A DNA stretch of 64,000 nucleotides from the NCBI GenBank assembly GCA_902793375.1, contig CADBDE010000001.1:1-64000 (forward strand), given 5' to 3'. The notes beneath the pieces are model-generated. The model was given only the letters and a program-made list of their open reading frames with translations, made no database searches and had not been told where the DNA came from. Below are positions 60,585-64,000 of this stretch, piece after piece. Position numbers and translations under genes: made by a program. The stretch is from an uncultured Erysipelotrichaceae bacterium (lineage in GTDB: Bacteria; Bacillota_I; Bacilli_A; RF39; UBA660). The stretch's first letter is position 1, and each line of letters begins with the position of its first letter.

Positions 60585-63500
60585 ATGAAAATATTAAACA
60601 TAGGATTAGACGTTGGCTCAACTACTGTTAAAGCAGTTGTAATGGATAATAAGAAAAATATATTATTCAGTGAGTATAGAAGACATTTTTCTAATACTAA
60701 AAAAACAATTGAAGAATTATTAAATGAAATTATAGATAAATACAATGATTGCAAGTACACTCTTTCAATGACTGGAAGTGGAGCAATAGCACTTGCAAAG
60801 TTTTTGAATGTAAATTTTATTCAAGAAGTAATAGCATGTAAAAATGCAATAAATGAATATGCAAAAGAAACTGATGTTTGTATAGAGCTTGGTGGAGAAG
60901 ATGCTAAAATCATTTACTTTGATCAAACTATTGAACAAAGAATGAATGGAACATGTGCTGGAGGAACTGGATCTTTCTTAGATCAAATGGCGGTTTTATT
61001 AAACACAACTACTGAGGGATTAAATGATTTAGCAACAAAAGGTACTACAATATACCCAATTGCATCTCGTTGTGGTGTTTTTGCTAAAGCAGATGTACAA
61101 CCACTTTTAAATGAAGGAGCAAAAAAAGAAGATATAGCACTTTCAATTATGCAAGCAGTAGTAAATCAAACAATAAGTGGGCTTGCTTGTGGAAAACCTA
61201 TTAAAGGAAATGTATTATTCTTAGGTGGTCCACTTACATACTTAGATGCATTAAGAAAAAGATTTATAAATACATTAGATTTAAAAGAAAATGAAGTAGT
61301 AAAAACAAAAATAGATACAAAAATATTTGTTTGTATTGGAGCAGTACTAGATAAAGAAAAAAAGAAAACTATTGAATTAAAAGAATTAAAAAACTTAGTG
61401 AAAAAGTTAGATAAATTTACAGAGGAAGATTCTAATTTTCTAGAACCTTTATTTAAAAATGAAAAGGATTATAAGAAATTTCAAGATAGACATAGTAAAG
61501 CATCTATAAAAATAAGTGATATATCTAAATATAAAGGAGATGTATTTGTAGGTATAGATGCTGGAAGTACTACTTGTAAAGTAGTAGCCATAGGAAGTAA
61601 AGCAGAACTATTATATGAGAATTATCAAAGTAATAAAGGAACTCCTTTTGAAACAGTTAAATCAATGATCCTTGATTTATATGAAAAATTTCCTAAAAAT
61701 GTTGTAATTAGACAAAGTGGTTCAACTGGATATGGGGAATTACTTGTTAAAACAGCATTTAATCTTGATATTAGTGAAATAGAAACAATGTCACACTATG
61801 AAGCTGCAAGTCACTTCTTAAAAGGAGTAGAAAGCATCATAGATATTGGTGGACAAGATATGAAGTATATAAGAATTAAAGATGGAGCTGTTAATTCTAT
61901 TATGCTTAATGAAGCTTGTTCAAGTGGATGTGGATCATTTATAGAAACTCTGGCAAAAAGTTTAGGAATGACTGTTAATGAGTTTGTTGATTTAGCGATA
62001 AAAAGTAAAAATCCAATAGACCTTGGAAGTCGTTGTACAGTATTTATGAATAGTAAAATAAAACAAACTCAAAAAGAAGGAAGACCACTTGGGGATATAT
62101 TCGCAGGTCTTTCTTATTCAGTAATTAGGAATGCTATTCAAAAAGTTATGAAAATAAGAGATATGGAAACTCTTGGAAATAAAATAGTAGTTCAAGGGGG
62201 AACTTTTTTAAATGATGCTGTATTAAAAGCATTTGAAAATATTACTGGAAAAGAAGTAATAAGACCTAATATAGCAGGACTTATGGGAGCTTATGGAATA
62301 GCACTTATTGCACTTAATAATTATAAGAAATATGACGATAAAGATATTCAAAGTTCTATGTTAACAAAAGAAGAAATCTTAAATTTAAAAGTAAAAACAA
62401 CTAATACTAGGTGCCAAAGATGTGAAAACCATTGTGCATTGACTATAAATATGTTTAATGAAAAAAGATTTATTTCAGGAAATAGATGTGAACGTGGAAG
62501 TGGAAATAATGGAAGTAATACAACTCTTCCAAATATGTATTCTTGGAAATATGATAGATTATTTGATTATAAACCAATAGAAAATCCAAAAAGAGGAGAA
62601 ATAGGTATTCCAAGAGTTCTTAATATGTATGAAAATTATCCTTTATGGTTTACAATTTTCACTAATCTTGGATTTAAAGTAGTAATATCTGATCACTCAA
62701 ATAGAAGAATTTATGAAAGTGGAATAGAATCAATGCCAAGTGAATCAGCATGTTATCCAGCAAAACTTGTTCATGGTCATATCATGAATTTACTTAATAA
62801 AGGAATTAAAACAATATTCTATCCATGTATAATGTTTGAAACAAAAGAGTTTAAAAATTCAGATAATAATTATAACTGTCCTATAGTACAATCTTATAGT
62901 GAAGCAATTAAACTTAATGTTGAAGAATTAGAAAAAGAAAATATTAATTATATTAATCCTTTCTTACCTCTTGATAAAAAAGCACTTGTAAAAAGATTTA
63001 TGGAAATACCTGAATTTAAAGAATACAATTTCAAGAAAAACGAAGTAAAAAAAGCAGTTGAGCTAGGTTTTAAGGAACAAGAAAAATTTAAAAAAGATGT
63101 ACAAAAGAAGGGTGAAGAATTCTTAGATTACATTGTTAAACATAACGAAAAAGCAATTGTTTTAGCAGGAAGACCATATCATTTAGATAAGGAAGTAAAT
63201 CATGGAATTGATACAATGATAAATTCTTTGGGGCTTGCTGTTTTATCTGAAGATTCAATTTGTCACTTAAGTAACATTACTTCTAAACTAAGAGTAATGA
63301 ATCAATGGGAATATCATGCAAGAGTATTTAATGCATGTGATGTAGTAAGTCGTTATGATAACTTAGAACTTGTTAATTTAAATTCGTTTGGATGTGGTCT
63401 TGATGCAATAATAACAGATCAAGCAGAAGAAATATTAAGATTTAATAATAAACTATTTACTACAATAAAAATAGATGAAGTAAATAATTTAGGAACTGCA

Positions 63501-64000
63501 AAGATAAGAATTCGTTCTTTAATTGCTTCAATGAACAAAAGAAAACAAAATAATAATTATAGTCCGTATGAATATAAGAAAAATGTATTTAATAAACAGG
63601 ATAAGAAGCATACAATTCTTTTCCCAGATTTGTCTCAATTTCATATGCCTTTACTAGGTGCAGCACTTGAAAGTTCTGGATATCATCCAGTATACTTAAA
63701 AGATACTACAGAAGAAATGATTGAAACAGGACTTAAATATGTTAATAATGATGCATGTTACCCAGCAATTATTGTTATTGGACAACTTGTTCATACATTA
63801 TTAAGTGGAAAATACGATATTAATAATACTAGTGTTGTATTAACTCAAACAGGTGGAGGATGTCGTGCAACTAATTATATTGGATTAATAAGAAAAGCAC
63901 TAGCTGACGCTGGACTTTCTCAAGTATCTGTAATGTCTTTAAATTTTAGTGGTCTTGAAAAAGAACAAGCATTCAAATTAAACTTATCAATTGTTAATAG
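60585..64000 (+). CDS. Acyl-CoA dehydratase activase, large fused form (partial)
   Basis: Open from ATG 60585 (GCGGTGGTAGTAT before it) to the window edge; at least 1138 residues, 3' end missing. Two ASKHA ATPase domains of the HgdC/BadF type in tandem: first NIGLDVGSTTVKAVVMDN, ELGGEDAK, NGTCAGGTGSFLDQMA; second FVGIDAGSTTCKVVAIGS, DIGGQDMK, NEACSSGCGSFIETLA with cluster-binding cysteines. A DUF2229 and HgdB-like part follows. Such proteins drive electrons into 2-hydroxyacyl-CoA dehydratase-type enzymes; the long form's substrate is unknown. Confidence 0.93.
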   Translation, partial: MKILNIGLDVGSTTVKAVVMDNKKNILFSEYRRHFSNTKKTIEELLNEIIDKYNDCKYTLSMTGSGAIALAKFLNVNFIQEVIACKNAINEYAKETDVCIELGGEDAKIIYFDQTIEQRMNGTCAGGTGSFLDQMAVLLNTTTEGLNDLATKGTTIYPIASRCGVFAKADVQPLLNEGAKKEDIALSIMQAVVNQTISGLACGKPIKGNVLFLGGPLTYLDALRKRFINTLDLKENEVVKTKIDTKIFVCIGAVLDKEKKKTIELKELKNLVKKLDKFTEEDSNFLEPLFKNEKDYKKFQDRHSKASIKISDISKYKGDVFVGIDAGSTTCKVVAIGSKAELLYENYQSNKGTPFETVKSMILDLYEKFPKNVVIRQSGSTGYGELLVKTAFNLDISEIETMSHYEAASHFLKGVESIIDIGGQDMKYIRIKDGAVNSIMLNEACSSGCGSFIETLAKSLGMTVNEFVDLAIKSKNPIDLGSRCTVFMNSKIKQTQKEGRPLGDIFAGLSYSVIRNAIQKVMKIRDMETLGNKIVVQGGTFLNDAVLKAFENITGKEVIRPNIAGLMGAYGIALIALNNYKKYDDKDIQSSMLTKEEILNLKVKTTNTRCQRCENHCALTINMFNEKRFISGNRCERGSGNNGSNTTLPNMYSWKYDRLFDYKPIENPKRGEIGIPRVLNMYENYPLWFTIFTNLGFKVVISDHSNRRIYESGIESMPSESACYPAKLVHGHIMNLLNKGIKTIFYPCIMFETKEFKNSDNNYNCPIVQSYSEAIKLNVEELEKENINYINPFLPLDKKALVKRFMEIPEFKEYNFKKNEVKKAVELGFKEQEKFKKDVQKKGEEFLDYIVKHNEKAIVLAGRPYHLDKEVNHGIDTMINSLGLAVLSEDSICHLSNITSKLRVMNQWEYHARVFNACDVVSRYDNLELVNLNSFGCGLDAIITDQAEEILRFNNKLFTTIKIDEVNNLGTAKIRIRSLIASMNKRKQNNNYSPYEYKKNVFNKQDKKHTILFPDLSQFHMPLLGAALESSGYHPVYLKDTTEEMIETGLKYVNNDACYPAIIVIGQLVHTLLSGKYDINNTSVVLTQTGGGCRATNYIGLIRKALADAGLSQVSVMSLNFSGLEKEQAFKLNLSIVN

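Noticed and set aside
1-64000. Possible Mycoplasma-type code with TGA as tryptophan
   Set aside because: TGA is the natural stop of dut, bofA, ricT and recF in positions that fit family lengths and operon overlaps, and tryptophans are encoded by TGG.
1-64000. tRNA, rRNA, CRISPR arrays, transposases, riboswitches
   Set aside because: Looked for TTCGA-type T-loops, regular spacer-repeat arrays, transposase motifs and familiar riboswitch cores; none was found by eye, though a covariance-model scan could still reveal weak ones.

Overview
The window is very AT-rich chromosomal DNA from a spore-forming, Gram-positive member of the Bacillota (Bacilli / Erysipelotrichia-like). It is centred on the replication origin. 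The call rests on a standard genetic code (TGA closes dut, bofA, ricT and recF), on Bacillus-like gene order, on sporulation genes (spoIIID, spoIIQ, spoIIR, yabP, yabQ, spoVG, bofA) and on comK. PduL and an acyl-CoA dehydratase activase fit an anaerobic gut-type fermenter, but that is inference.

Layout: oriC lies around dnaA (about 52.6-54.5 kb). To its right nearly everything reads on the plus strand (rpmH-rnpA-yidC-jag-mnmE). To its left all but two genes read on the minus strand, so transcription follows replication. Moving left from oriC come dnaA-dnaN-comK-recF-gyrB-gyrA, the SRP RNA, tadA, a parS/Noc-site cluster, dnaX-ebfC-recR-bofA-holB-ricT-trmN6-pth-mfd, dut, tatD, a 3D-domain protein, rsmA-veg-spoVG, yabP-yabQ, a short GdpP-like phosphodiesterase, rplI-dnaB, a LysM/G5/M23 protein, walJ-rlmH, an AGCS symporter, ung, pduL, ywiB-argS, rpoE, prfA-prmC-spoIIR-mntP, murA, rpmE, rpiB, spoIIQ-spoIIID, tagO, a LytTR regulator, csp, hpf and secA. 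The two plus-strand exceptions are a class A PBP and a LemA-like protein.

Beyond secA the housekeeping order stops. From 3.8 kb to the left edge there is a tandem series of short single-gene or single-operon units: a membrane-anchored protein, a GNAT/YoaP protein and an ABC exporter. They are separated by repeated junctions, each carrying a copy of the last 14 secA codons (the zinc-binding tail) and pairs of a TATCTA motif. This looks like serial insertion of cassette-like elements at the secA 3' end. A related but distinct event is seen at mnmE: a decayed copy of the mnmE 3' end separates two paralogous zinc-ribbon membrane genes, the first of which has lost its start codon.

The strongest leads are the secA 3'-end cassette array, the combined parS plus Noc-site cluster between dnaX and tadA, the mnmE 3'-end duplication, and comK placed inside the dnaA-dnaN-recF cluster with a Spo0A-box-like sequence in front of it. 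No tRNA, rRNA, CRISPR array, transposase or integrase gene was seen.
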